Origin: JBHENC01 sp051000345
Lineage (GTDB): Bacteria; Acidobacteriota; Blastocatellia; Pyrinomonadales; Pyrinomonadaceae
DNA length: 14,051 nucleotides
Reading direction: 5' to 3'
Assembly: GCA_051000345.1 (NCBI GenBank)
Contig: JBPCOJ010000132.1
Coordinates: 1-14,051, forward strand
In this document: piece by piece, positions 7,000-13,561 of the stretch
How positions within the stretch are numbered: position 1 is the first letter of the stretch
Layout: every line of letters starts with the position of its first letter
Position numbers and translations under genes: made by a program
The notes under the pieces: model-generated
What the model was told of the DNA's origin: nothing
Database searches by the model: none
Seen by the model: the letters and a program-made list of their open reading frames with translations, nothing else

Positions 7000-7256
7000 A
7001 CTCCACGCTCAGAAGTTTCCAGCACCCCGTATTTTTTCAGATAAGTCCTCGCCCACGCTAATCTGTATTCAATTTCCGTTGCATTTCCCTTCTCTGGATT
7101 ATGAGGCTGGCTAAGAATTTCATCAGGGACACCTAAAGACTCGGCAACCTTCTCGTAAATCTCATCAATGGAACCTGAACCACCTAACTCGCGCAGTGCA
7201 CGGAGCAAGGGATTCATCAATTCCTCGTATGCTGGCATTCGATTATTCATAAACAT
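6954..7256 (-). pseudogene. mrr: Mrr N-terminal winged-helix half (separated by frameshift)
   Basis: A 100-residue product with the Mrr_N winged-helix domain: MPAYEELMNPLLRALRELGG, SIDEIYEKVAESLGVPDEIL, then EIEYRLAWARTYLKKYGVLE and TSERGVW. This domain recognises DNA in Mrr-type modification-dependent restriction enzymes. After GVW the frame runs into about 14 unrelated residues and stops, while the catalytic domain continues in the -1 frame. Starts at 7256, 7250 or 7238 are possible; family homology favours 7238 (MPAYEE). The 7256 start lies one base after the hicB stop, so the gene belongs to the hicAB transcript. Confidence 0.78.
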
Positions 7257-7257
7257 T

Positions 7258-7470
7258 TCAGGCCAGCATCAGGCGTTGCCCCTTTGGTTCCGGTACGGGA
7301 TCGCCAAACTCTTCCGCCGTATCAATCCATAATTGGATCGCTTCGTTTGCGTTTGCGAGAGCGGCGGCCTGTGTGTCGCCGTGTGCCATGCAGCCGGAAA
7401 GTTCGGGCACTTCGGCGATGAATGTTTGGTCTTCGTTGCTCCAGTAGATGATGATCTCGTATTTGTGCAT
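7258..7470 (-). CDS. hicB: HicB-family antitoxin
   Basis: A 70-residue protein matching the partial-RNase-H-fold antitoxin of HicAB modules: YEIIIYWSNEDQTFIAEVPE, LSGCMAHGDT, and the helix AAALANANEAIQLWIDTAEE, then GDPVPEPKG. It has no added DNA-binding domain, as is common for this short type. HicB neutralises the HicA mRNA-binding toxin. The start codon overlaps the hicA stop by one base (TAATG), so translation is coupled. It is intact, whereas its partner hicA is scrambled at the N-terminus; an intact antitoxin with a damaged toxin is a common end state. It is followed at one base by mrr. Confidence 0.93.
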   Translation of the reverse strand: MHKYEIIIYWSNEDQTFIAEVPELSGCMAHGDTQAAALANANEAIQLWIDTAEEFGDPVPEPKGQRLMLA

Positions 7471-7715
7471 TAATCTACGGCTCCCAACTTATGTTTAAGA
7501 ATCACGGCTCTCACCTGTCGCACCTGATAAACTTTGGCCTTGCTTCCCTCGCGCTGCAAGTTGAGTTTCTCTTCAATTCCTTGCTTTCTGAAAATGTGAT
7601 GGCTGCCCCGCGTGCGTTCTTCAAAGCCGAAGCAGTTGGCATAAATCGTCAAAGGAGATATTGGCGTCTGAAGCGCCACGCACGATTTGCAGCAGGAGTT
7701 TTCAAACTTGCCCAT
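7470..7715 (-). CDS. hicA: HicA-family toxin with N-terminus scrambled by two frameshifts
   Basis: The 81-residue frame has an excellent HicA C-terminal part: GFEERTRGSHHIFRKQGIEE (with the conserved catalytic His in GSHH), then KLNLQREGSKAKVYQVRQVR and VILKHKLG. Residues 6-28 (about 7632-7700) do not fit the family. In the neighbouring frame the same bases read KLLLQIVRGASDANISFDDL then CQLLR, which is what this HicA subtype should have. So a one-base loss near 7700 (an A run) and a second shift near 7632 that restores the frame (a loss of 2 or 5 bases would do) have replaced the first helix with NSCCKSCVALQ.... The alternative frame has a TGA directly before it and cannot be used alone. The toxin is probably inactive or weakened. 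Sequencing error is possible. Confidence 0.83.
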   Translation of the reverse strand: MGKFENSCCKSCVALQTPISPLTIYANCFGFEERTRGSHHIFRKQGIEEKLNLQREGSKAKVYQVRQVRAVILKHKLGAVD

Positions 7716-7756
7716 GCAGGTAATTTTACATCCTATCTCAAGGCTAATTGCAAATA

Positions 7757-8623
7757 CTAATGGCTATACTGCCGCTCAATGGCTTCGATTTTGGCGACGC
7801 GTTTCTTGTGGCGGTCTTCGCTGATTTCCGTCGTGAGCCATGCCTGCACGATGTCGCGCATCTCTGCACTGGTGATGGTGGCGCTTCCGAGAGTGAGCAC
7901 GTTGGCGTCGTTGTGTTCGCGGGAATTTTTGGCGACGGCGATTGAGTAGCAGGCGGCGGCGCGCACGCCCGGAACTTTATTGGCGGTCATCGCGCTTCCG
8001 ACGCCCGCGCCGTCAATGATGATGCCTAAGTCTGCTTCGCGTTGCGACACGGCGCGGGCGACGGCGTGCGCGAAATCAGGATAGTCAACGGCGTCTGTGG
8101 AATCTGTGCCGAAGTCGTGTGCGCGGTGGCCTAGTTCTGTGAGAAGGAGTTTGAGTTCTTCCTTCATTTTGTAGCCGCCGTGATCCGAGCCGACGGCGAT
8201 CATTTTTGCGGCGCGCGAGCCGCGACGCGTCGGGCGGCGGATGAGTTCGATGCGGCGCTCGCGCACGATGTCGATGGCTAACGGCGTCAAGCGCGCGCCT
8301 TCCGCAATGCGCAGGCGCGCGCCGTCTGCGAGGCCGCGCACGTCGTCTTCGGTAATCACGCTTTTCGATGATTCGTCGCGGGTGATGGACGCTTCATCTT
8401 GTCCGGCAGCTAGGGCTTGGGCTGGCGGCGCAATGTCGTGCTGGCGCGCAAGAAGAGGCGTCTGTGCCTCGTTCGCGGAAACAAAGGGCGCGGCAATCGG
8501 CGCATTGACGGCGGGCGCATCATTGCTTGCGCCCGCGTTCGCTTCGTTCGCCGGAAGCGCGTTGTTAAGCACGTCGCGGACAAGCGCCCGGACGCGTTCG
8601 CGTGTTGATTGATCGTCAGACAT
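7757..8623 (-). CDS. rpiB: RpiB/LacAB-family sugar-phosphate isomerase with BMC-targeting-like N-terminal extension
   Basis: Residues 141-288 form a complete RpiB domain: MIAVGSDHGGYKMKEELKLL, AVDYPDFAHAVARAV, GIIIDGAGVGSAMTANKVPG, REHNDANVLTLG. Standard RpiB interconverts ribose- and ribulose-5-phosphate. Here the usual catalytic Cys of the 'ICGTGxG' loop is Asp204 (IDGAG), so substrate or mechanism may differ. The first 140 residues are extra: an amphipathic helix (RERVRALVRDVLNNAL, 8-23), an Ala/Pro-rich linker (24-75), and a conserved-looking module (VITEDDVRGLADGARLRI then RLTPLAIDIVRERRIELI). Helix plus linker is typical of encapsulation peptides on metabolosome cargo, and extended RpiB with extended DeoC marks the SPU class. 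ATG at 8623; no clear ribosome site. It is probably the first member of what was a cargo operon with deoC, now separated by about 2 kb. Confidence 0.88.
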   Translation of the reverse strand: MSDDQSTRERVRALVRDVLNNALPANEANAGASNDAPAVNAPIAAPFVSANEAQTPLLARQHDIAPPAQALAAGQDEASITRDESSKSVITEDDVRGLADGARLRIAEGARLTPLAIDIVRERRIELIRRPTRRGSRAAKMIAVGSDHGGYKMKEELKLLLTELGHRAHDFGTDSTDAVDYPDFAHAVARAVSQREADLGIIIDGAGVGSAMTANKVPGVRAAACYSIAVAKNSREHNDANVLTLGSATITSAEMRDIVQAWLTTEISEDRHKKRVAKIEAIERQYSH

Positions 8624-8642
8624 AAAATAGAGGTTAGATATT

Positions 8643-8711
8643 AGATGCTGGATGTTGGATAGAGCAGCGTTGCGGCCTCACTGACATCTGGCATCTAACA
8701 TCCGGCATCTG
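8643..8711. repeat. Short-repeat hairpin upstream of rpiB
   Basis: AGATGCTGGATGTTGGAT (8643-8660) and ATCTAACATCCGGCATCT (8693-8710) are reverse complements with two mismatches, separated by 32 bases. The right arm itself contains a tandem 14-mer: ACATCTGGCATCTA (8684-8697) followed directly by ACATCCGGCATCTG (8698-8711). The left arm has related units (TAGATATTAGATGCTGGATG). This fills almost the whole gap between the metallophosphoesterase gene and rpiB. It may be a dispersed intergenic repeat of the genome, a transcript-stabilising hairpin or a weak terminator. Confidence 0.7.
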
Positions 8712-8714
8712 CTT

Positions 8715-9707
8715 TTAAGCTAAAGAGTCGTGGCGCAAATCGAGCAGACGTCCGGCGTGCGCTGTTACCTTGTTGTCGCGCACCGTGAAATCGACGCGCC
8801 CGACGTAGATGCCGCTTTTGCCGACTTGAAAAATCACAGTGTCTTTGCCGGAAGGCTGGCGTGCTAAAACAGGGCGCTCCATAAAGGTGTGCGTGTGGCC
8901 GCTCGCAATAAAGTCTATGCCGTCAACCTGCGCGACGAGTTGCGTGTCGCCGAACTCACCTTCCTTTGGTTCCGGGTAATAACCCATGTGCGACATGCAC
9001 ACGACCATCGCGCACTTCTCCTGCTCGCGCAGCAGTTTCACGCAGCCTTTCGCCATTCGCACGGGGTCTAGATATTTGAGACCTTTGAATGACTCCGGCG
9101 GATTCAAGCCTTCGAGTTTAATGCCGAGGCCGAAAAGACCTACGCGGACGCCGTTTATTTCGCGCACGACATAAGGCTTAACGCACTGCTCGATGGCAGT
9201 GCCGCGCACATCGTAGTTGGTTGAAACGAAATCGAAGGTGGCAAATTTCATCGCAGAGGCGAGCGCGTCAATGCCGTTGTCGAAATCGTGGTTGCCGAGC
9301 GTGACGACATCGTAGCCGATGGCGGACATGGATTTGTATTCGACTTCACCGCGATACAAATTGAAGTAAGGGGTGCCTTGAAACGCGTCGCCCGCGTCAA
9401 CTAACAGCGTGTTCGGATTTTCGGCGCGGATGCGCTTGACGAGTGTAGCGCGACGCGCAACGCCGCCTTTGCCCGCGTATTTGTCGTTGGCCGGAAGCGG
9501 GTCGATTTGCGAATGCACATCGTTGGTGTTCAGAATGGTGATAAGCTTTTCGCCCGCTCTCGCGTCGAGCAGCGGGGCAGAAGGCGTTGAAGCAAAATCA
9601 TTTGCGCGCGCGCCGTTTGCCGAGAGCGAATTCGCGTTTCCGGCAAGCGCAAGACTCGCGCCGCCGATGGCTGTGGTGGTTAAAAAATTTCGTCTTGAAA
9701 AAGTCAT
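8715..9707 (-). CDS. 5'-nucleotidase-type metallophosphoesterase (catalytic half), Tat-exported
   Basis: A 330-residue protein whose N-terminus is a twin-arginine signal (MTFSRRNFLTTTAIGGASLA, i.e. S-R-R-N-F-L). The rest is the dinuclear-metal phosphoesterase domain of the UshA/5'-nucleotidase family with all metal motifs: ILNTNDVHS, LLVDAGDAFQGTP, VTLGNHDFDNG, VVCMSHMGYY and FIASGHTHTF. It would hydrolyse nucleoside monophosphates or similar phosphate esters outside the cytoplasmic membrane. The C-terminal substrate-binding domain normally fused behind it is absent; it is encoded by the gene just upstream, whose stop overlaps this start (ATGA, 9704-9707). Thus the two domains are split and in swapped order. 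rpiB follows in the same direction about 90 bases downstream. The exact substrate is not evident. Confidence 0.9.
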   Translation of the reverse strand: MTFSRRNFLTTTAIGGASLALAGNANSLSANGARANDFASTPSAPLLDARAGEKLITILNTNDVHSQIDPLPANDKYAGKGGVARRATLVKRIRAENPNTLLVDAGDAFQGTPYFNLYRGEVEYKSMSAIGYDVVTLGNHDFDNGIDALASAMKFATFDFVSTNYDVRGTAIEQCVKPYVVREINGVRVGLFGLGIKLEGLNPPESFKGLKYLDPVRMAKGCVKLLREQEKCAMVVCMSHMGYYPEPKEGEFGDTQLVAQVDGIDFIASGHTHTFMERPVLARQPSGKDTVIFQVGKSGIYVGRVDFTVRDNKVTAHAGRLLDLRHDSLA

Positions 9708-10618
9708 GGTTGATCGCCCTCCCCCGTGTCCTTGTCTGCGCCCGCGGAACGAAAGCGCCCGTCGAGCGTCGCTTTGATCGTGCGTCCGGCGGCGGTTTCC
9801 GATTTAACGTAAGCGAGCACGGCGTCGCGCATCGTCAGATTCAAAGGCCGCACATTTTTCGCTTCCTGCAAAAGCTTGTAATCGCCGCCGCGTTTGATTA
9901 GATAATCAATCGTCACAATCGTGTAGACGGCTTTCGGGTCAATATCCTTTTCGGTTCCGTTGTTCGCTGTGTCGAGTTTAGCGCTGACGATTTCGCTCTG
10001 CTTTTCGGCGTTCGTGCGATAGCGTATGCGCGCGCCGGATTGCGCGTCGCGGTGCGTGACGACGACATCCAGAAAGCGGCGTAGTTGTTCGCCCGTCAAA
10101 TCGAGCGCGACGAGGGCGTTTTCAAACGGCAGCAGTTGATAAATATCGCTCGCGCGAACATCGCCTTCCGTGAAATCGTTTTTGCGCAAGCCGCCGCTGT
10201 TGGTGATCGCAAGCAAGACTGGCTTGCCGAGCTTAGTTTCGCTTGCCGAGCGAATCGCGTCTGCGACGAAATTGCCGAGCGAGCCTGCGCCCATGCCGCT
10301 CTTGCTCAAATCGCCTTTTAACTTTCCAACGACCATGTCCAACTCGCGCACCTTCGCGCTGTAAGGCGCAAGTATTTTATCCACCGAAGGATCGTTCGGG
10401 ATGCTCGCGTCGATGCCGCTCTCGCTGGCGCGCACGCGAATCTCACGCGGCGCAGTGGAAGACGGCGCGGCAGATGGAGAGGCGCTTTGCTGCGCGCGCG
10501 CAACGTGTTGGCTGACGCAGAAAATAAGCGGCGCAGCGATTATCGAGCCGACGAAGCGCACATATTTGCTGTGGAGTCTCAATAGTAAAAATCCTTTGCT
10601 GTTGGAAAACGCCGACAT
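9704..10618 (-). CDS. 5'-nucleotidase C-terminal domain protein, secreted
   Basis: The product (304 residues from 10618) has a Sec-type signal (hydrophobic core FVGSIIAAPLIFCVSQHV, cleavage after ARA) and a Ser/Ala/Pro linker, followed by the 5_nucleotid_C domain. That domain shows GSLGNFVADAIRSAS, LLAITNSGGLRKNDFTEGDV, IYQLLPFENALVALDLTGEQ, YTIVTIDYLIKRGGDY and a C-terminal helix. In UshA-type enzymes this domain binds the nucleotide base while the separate metal domain does the chemistry. The partner catalytic domain is the next gene, with a 4-base overlap, so equal translation and complex formation are likely. The ATG at 10618 has only a weak ribosome site; a TTG at 10582 (AAAGGA nine bases upstream) gives a more typical signal peptide and may be the true start. 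Confidence 0.88.
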   Translation of the reverse strand: MSAFSNSKGFLLLRLHSKYVRFVGSIIAAPLIFCVSQHVARAQQSASPSAAPSSTAPREIRVRASESGIDASIPNDPSVDKILAPYSAKVRELDMVVGKLKGDLSKSGMGAGSLGNFVADAIRSASETKLGKPVLLAITNSGGLRKNDFTEGDVRASDIYQLLPFENALVALDLTGEQLRRFLDVVVTHRDAQSGARIRYRTNAEKQSEIVSAKLDTANNGTEKDIDPKAVYTIVTIDYLIKRGGDYKLLQEAKNVRPLNLTMRDAVLAYVKSETAAGRTIKATLDGRFRSAGADKDTGEGDQP

Positions 10619-10620
10619 GG

Positions 10621-10650
10621 TTGACCTGAATGGCGAAGCTCAAATAGTAT
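10621..10650 (+). promoter_or_regulatory. Predicted sigma-70-type promoter of hpt
   Basis: TTGACC (10621-10626, 5 of 6 to the -35 consensus), an 18-base spacer and TAGTAT (10645-10650, 4 of 6 to the -10 consensus) lie about 83 bases upstream of the hpt TTG start, in the short divergent gap. Predicted by eye. Confidence 0.38.
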
Positions 10651-10674
10651 GTCGCACCGGACGGTTGTAAGCAA
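10646..10674 (-). promoter_or_regulatory. Candidate divergent promoter of the 5'-nucleotidase pair
   Basis: On the minus strand, TTGCTT (10669-10674), a 17-base spacer and CATACT (10646-10651) precede the nucleotidase start by about 28 bases. Its -10 overlaps the predicted hpt -10 on the other strand, which would make the two divergent units compete or be co-regulated. The -35 match is weak. Confidence 0.27.
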
Positions 10675-10733
10675 ATCCTGTTCGGCGCTTTTCAATTTTC
10701 GTTTTTCTTCGACGTATTCATCTGGAGGCTTGC

Positions 10734-11315
10734 TTGACTACACCATCTTCGTCACAGACCGCACACGCACACGCATCCGAATTCAGCAATCCGAATCTGG
10801 AGCCGCTTTTCAGTGCCGGAGCGATTCAGGCGCGCATCAGCGAACTAGGCGCGGAGATTGCGCGCGATTACGCCGGACGCAATCCGTTGCTGGTCGGCGT
10901 GCTCAAGGGCGCGTGCATTTTTATCAGCGATTTGCTGCGCGCGATTGACTTGCAGCTAGGCATCGAGTTTATCGCAATTTCGAGTTACGGCTCGTCCATG
11001 CGCACGTCCGGCGAAGTTCGTCTCGTCAAGGATTTGGATGTCGCCGTCGAAGGCCGCGATATACTCGTCGTTGAAGACATCATTGATACAGGGCTGACGC
11101 TTTCCTATCTGCTCTCAAACCTTCATGCGCGCGGCGCGCGAAGCGTCAAACTCGTGGCGATGCTCGACAAATATGAGCGGCGCGAGCGCGAAGTGCCGAT
11201 TGATTATGTGGGCTTTAAGATTCCAGATGCGTTCGTCGTCGGCTACGGCTTGGACTACGCCGAGCGCTACCGCAATCTGCCGTACATCGCGGTGCTCAAA
11301 GACCCGAACGCATAA
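10734..11315 (+). CDS. hpt: Hypoxanthine phosphoribosyltransferase
   Basis: Transfers the phosphoribosyl group of PRPP to hypoxanthine (or guanine) to make IMP/GMP in purine salvage, in the cytoplasm. The 193-residue protein has the family's features in order: PLLVGVLKGACIFISDLLRA, SSYGSSMRTSGEVRLVKDL (flexible loop with the S-Y pair), the PRPP loop ILVVEDIIDTGLTL (residues 110-123, with Glu114-Asp115 and Asp118), LVAMLDKYERRE, YVGFKIPDAFVVGYGLDYAE and RNLPYIAVL. About 25 N-terminal residues rich in Ser, Thr and His are extra relative to short Hpt proteins. The start is a TTG with GGAGG six bases upstream. It is divergent from the 5'-nucleotidase pair, which fits a shared purine-salvage role. 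Confidence 0.95.
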   Translation: MTTPSSSQTAHAHASEFSNPNLEPLFSAGAIQARISELGAEIARDYAGRNPLLVGVLKGACIFISDLLRAIDLQLGIEFIAISSYGSSMRTSGEVRLVKDLDVAVEGRDILVVEDIIDTGLTLSYLLSNLHARGARSVKLVAMLDKYERREREVPIDYVGFKIPDAFVVGYGLDYAERYRNLPYIAVLKDPNA

Positions 11316-11401
11316 GACGGAATCGGCGTCGCGCTCCGTGAACTAACAGCGATGTCAAATATCGTGATCTCAATTTTGCAAAGTCGGTAAAGGAGTTTCC
11401 C

Positions 11402-12298
11402 TTGAAAAAATCGTTCTCTCTTTTTGCGTCACTCGCGTTCTGCTTCATCGTCGGCGGCGCGCGTCTTTCCGCGCAGGATTTCGATAAAGTTCAAATCAAG
11501 ACGACGAAGGTTGCCGGAAACATTTATATGCTCGAAGGCGCGGGCGGCAATATCGGCGTGTCCGTCGGCGAGGACGGCATCTTGATTATCGACGATCAAT
11601 TTGCGCCGCTCGCCCCGAAAATTCAAGCGGCGCTGAAACAACTCAGCGAAGGAAAATTAAAATTCGTTTTGAACACGCACTTTCACGGCGACCACACGGG
11701 CAGCAACGCCGTTTTCGGCAAAGACTCGACGATTGTCGCGCAGACGAACGTGCGTAAACGCCTCAATATAGAAACGAATGTTTTAGGCGGAACCGTTAAG
11801 CCGTCGCCGAAGGAAGCGTTGCCCGTCATCACGTTCGATCAATCGCTGTCCGTTCATTTCAACAATGAAGAGATTCGCGCGATACACTTTCCGCACGGCC
11901 ACACGGACGGCGACAGCGTCATCTTTTTTACGAACTCGAACGTCGTTCACATGGGCGACGATTTTTTCGCAGGGCGTTTCCCCTTTGTCGATCTGGATAA
12001 CGGCGGCAGCGTCGAAGGCATGGCGAAAAACGTCGGCGAGATTATTCCGAAGCTTCCATTGGACGTGAAAATCATTCCCGGACACGGGCCGCTGTCAGCG
12101 ATTGGCGACTTAAAAAATTATCATCGGATGCTAATCGAAACGACGAACATCGTGCGCCTGAAGATGAAGCGCAGTAGGACGCTCGCACAAATCAAGGCTG
12201 AAGGTTTGCCCGAAGAATGGAAAATTTGGGGAACAGGCTTTATCAGCACAGAGAAATGGATTGAAACGATTTACCGAAGTTTGTCGGAAAAGAAGTAG
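11402..12298 (+). CDS. Secreted metallo-beta-lactamase-fold hydrolase
   Basis: A 298-residue protein with a Sec signal peptide (KKSFSLFASLAFCFIVGGAR, cleavage after SAQ). The mature part has the full metallo-beta-lactamase zinc set: NTHFHGDHTG (His93, His95, Asp97, His98), FPHGHTDGD (His167), HMGDDFF (Asp186) and IPGHG (His228). A two-zinc hydrolase acting in the periplasm is the safe call. Sequence details (GNIYMLEGAGGNIGVSVGED at the start, a C-terminal helix with LPEEWKIWG) resemble the large group of 'MBL fold metallo-hydrolases' of unknown substrate rather than clinically known beta-lactamases, so resistance should not be assumed. The start is a TTG with AAGGAG eight bases before it. It lies 86 bases after hpt in the same direction. 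Confidence 0.88.
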   Translation: MKKSFSLFASLAFCFIVGGARLSAQDFDKVQIKTTKVAGNIYMLEGAGGNIGVSVGEDGILIIDDQFAPLAPKIQAALKQLSEGKLKFVLNTHFHGDHTGSNAVFGKDSTIVAQTNVRKRLNIETNVLGGTVKPSPKEALPVITFDQSLSVHFNNEEIRAIHFPHGHTDGDSVIFFTNSNVVHMGDDFFAGRFPFVDLDNGGSVEGMAKNVGEIIPKLPLDVKIIPGHGPLSAIGDLKNYHRMLIETTNIVRLKMKRSRTLAQIKAEGLPEEWKIWGTGFISTEKWIETIYRSLSEKK

Positions 12299-12307
12299 CA
12301 GCGTTAA

Positions 12308-12349
12308 AGGAAAGAGACAAGCGGCACTTCGATTCGCTGGTCTCTTCCT
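12308..12349. terminator. Hairpin between convergent genes
   Basis: AGGAAAGAGAC and AGCG (12308-12323) pair with CGCT and GTCTCTTCCT (12335-12349) with one bulge and one mismatch, giving a stem of about 14 pairs and an 11-base loop. It lies between the stops of the convergent hydrolase gene and deoB. No long T-run follows on either strand, so the strength is uncertain. Confidence 0.55.
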
Positions 12350-12376
12350 ATCACTTGCCTTTCCTATCATTTATTC

Positions 12377-13561
12377 TCACTCGCTTATCTCTCTCGAAAA
12401 GCTTTCGCCCGCCGCTATCTTCAATCCGAAAACATCTGCAATCGTTTGCCCTATGTCGGCGAGCGAGCCGCGCGTGCCGAGGTTGACGCCCGCGCGCGCG
12501 TGTTTGCCGTAGGCGAGCAGCGGCGTGTATTCGCGCGTGTGGTCGGAGCCTTTATAGGCGGGGTCGTTGCCGTGATCGGCGGTGATGATGAGCAAATCTC
12601 TTTCACCGAGCGCCGCTTCGATTTCGGGCAGCCGCGTGTCGAAGTGTTCGAGCGCGCGCGCATAGCCTTCCGTGTCGCGGCGGTGGCCGTAGAGCATGTC
12701 GAAGTCAACGAGATTCGAGAAGATAAGGCCGCGTGAATCGGCACGAAGAGCGCGAATCGTTTTGTCTATGGATTGATCGTTGTTCTTCGCGGGCAAGTCC
12801 TTCGTCACGCCGAGCGCGTCGTAGATCGAACTGATTTTGCCGATGCAGACGACATCTAATCCGGCGTTGGATAGTGTTGGCAAAAGATTATCGCTTGGCG
12901 GAAGAACGGCGTAGTCGTGGCGATTTTCCGTGCGGCGAAAGTTGCCCGGCTCGCCCTCGAAGGGACGCGCGATGACGCGCCCGACTTCATGCTCGCCGTG
13001 TAAAAGACGCCGCGCCGTTTCGCACATTTCGTAAAGCTTCGGCACGGGAATAATCTTTTCGTGCGCGGCGATTTGAAATACGGAATCGGCGGAAGTGTAA
13101 ACGATGGGCGCGCCGGTTCGCATGTGCTCCGCGCCGAATTCCTTGATAATTTCCGTGCCGGAGGCGGCGATGTTGCCGAGCACGCCGGGCGCGCCCGTTG
13201 CCTTCGTAAAGCCTTCGATAACGTCAGCGGGAAAGCCTTGCGGATATGTCGGGAAGGCTCGTTCGAGAATGATTCCGGCGAGTTCCCAGTGGCCTGTCGT
13301 GGTGTCTTTGCCGTTCGAGCGCAGGGTGCAGCGTCCGTAGGCGGCGCGCGGGTTGGGGGCGGGCGCGAGGCCTTTGAACGGGCGAATATTGCCGAGGCCG
13401 CAGGCTTGCAGATTCGGCAGATTCACTTTTCGGGATTCCAGAATGTGTCCGAGCGTGTCTGCGCCCGCGTCATTCCATTTGGCGGCGTCGGGCATCGCGC
13501 CGATCCCGACGCTGTCGAGCACAACCAGCGCGACGCGGTCAAAAGCACCTTTACGTGGCAT
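12377..13561 (-). CDS. deoB: Phosphopentomutase
   Basis: Interconverts ribose-1-phosphate or deoxyribose-1-phosphate with the 5-phosphates, linking nucleoside phosphorolysis to DeoC and the pentose phosphate pathway. The 394-residue protein is full length for the alkaline-phosphatase-superfamily enzyme. It shows VALVVLDSVGIGAMPDA (metal Asp16), GKDTTTGHWELAG (catalytic Thr), VVCIGKISSIYDALGVT, NLVDFDMLYGHRRD, LIITADHGNDPAYKGSDHTR and YTPLLAYG (metal Asp/His set), plus the C-terminal SLADIGQTIADVFGL. The ATG at 13561 is chosen because AGGGAAG lies about ten bases upstream; the frame extends to 13609 but homology does not. It supplies the substrate of DeoC, encoded about 7.6 kb away in the same window, on the same strand but in a different transcript. 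Confidence 0.96.
   Translation of the reverse strand: MPRKGAFDRVALVVLDSVGIGAMPDAAKWNDAGADTLGHILESRKVNLPNLQACGLGNIRPFKGLAPAPNPRAAYGRCTLRSNGKDTTTGHWELAGIILERAFPTYPQGFPADVIEGFTKATGAPGVLGNIAASGTEIIKEFGAEHMRTGAPIVYTSADSVFQIAAHEKIIPVPKLYEMCETARRLLHGEHEVGRVIARPFEGEPGNFRRTENRHDYAVLPPSDNLLPTLSNAGLDVVCIGKISSIYDALGVTKDLPAKNNDQSIDKTIRALRADSRGLIFSNLVDFDMLYGHRRDTEGYARALEHFDTRLPEIEAALGERDLLIITADHGNDPAYKGSDHTREYTPLLAYGKHARAGVNLGTRGSLADIGQTIADVFGLKIAAGESFSREISE

Noticed and set aside
8643..8711. CRISPR array or riboswitch
   Set aside because: Only two tandem 14-mers without spacers, and no conserved aptamer core recognisable; a short-repeat hairpin explains it.
11402..12298. A beta-lactam resistance gene
   Set aside because: The metallo-beta-lactamase fold is shared by many hydrolases; nothing in the sequence or context points to beta-lactam hydrolysis.
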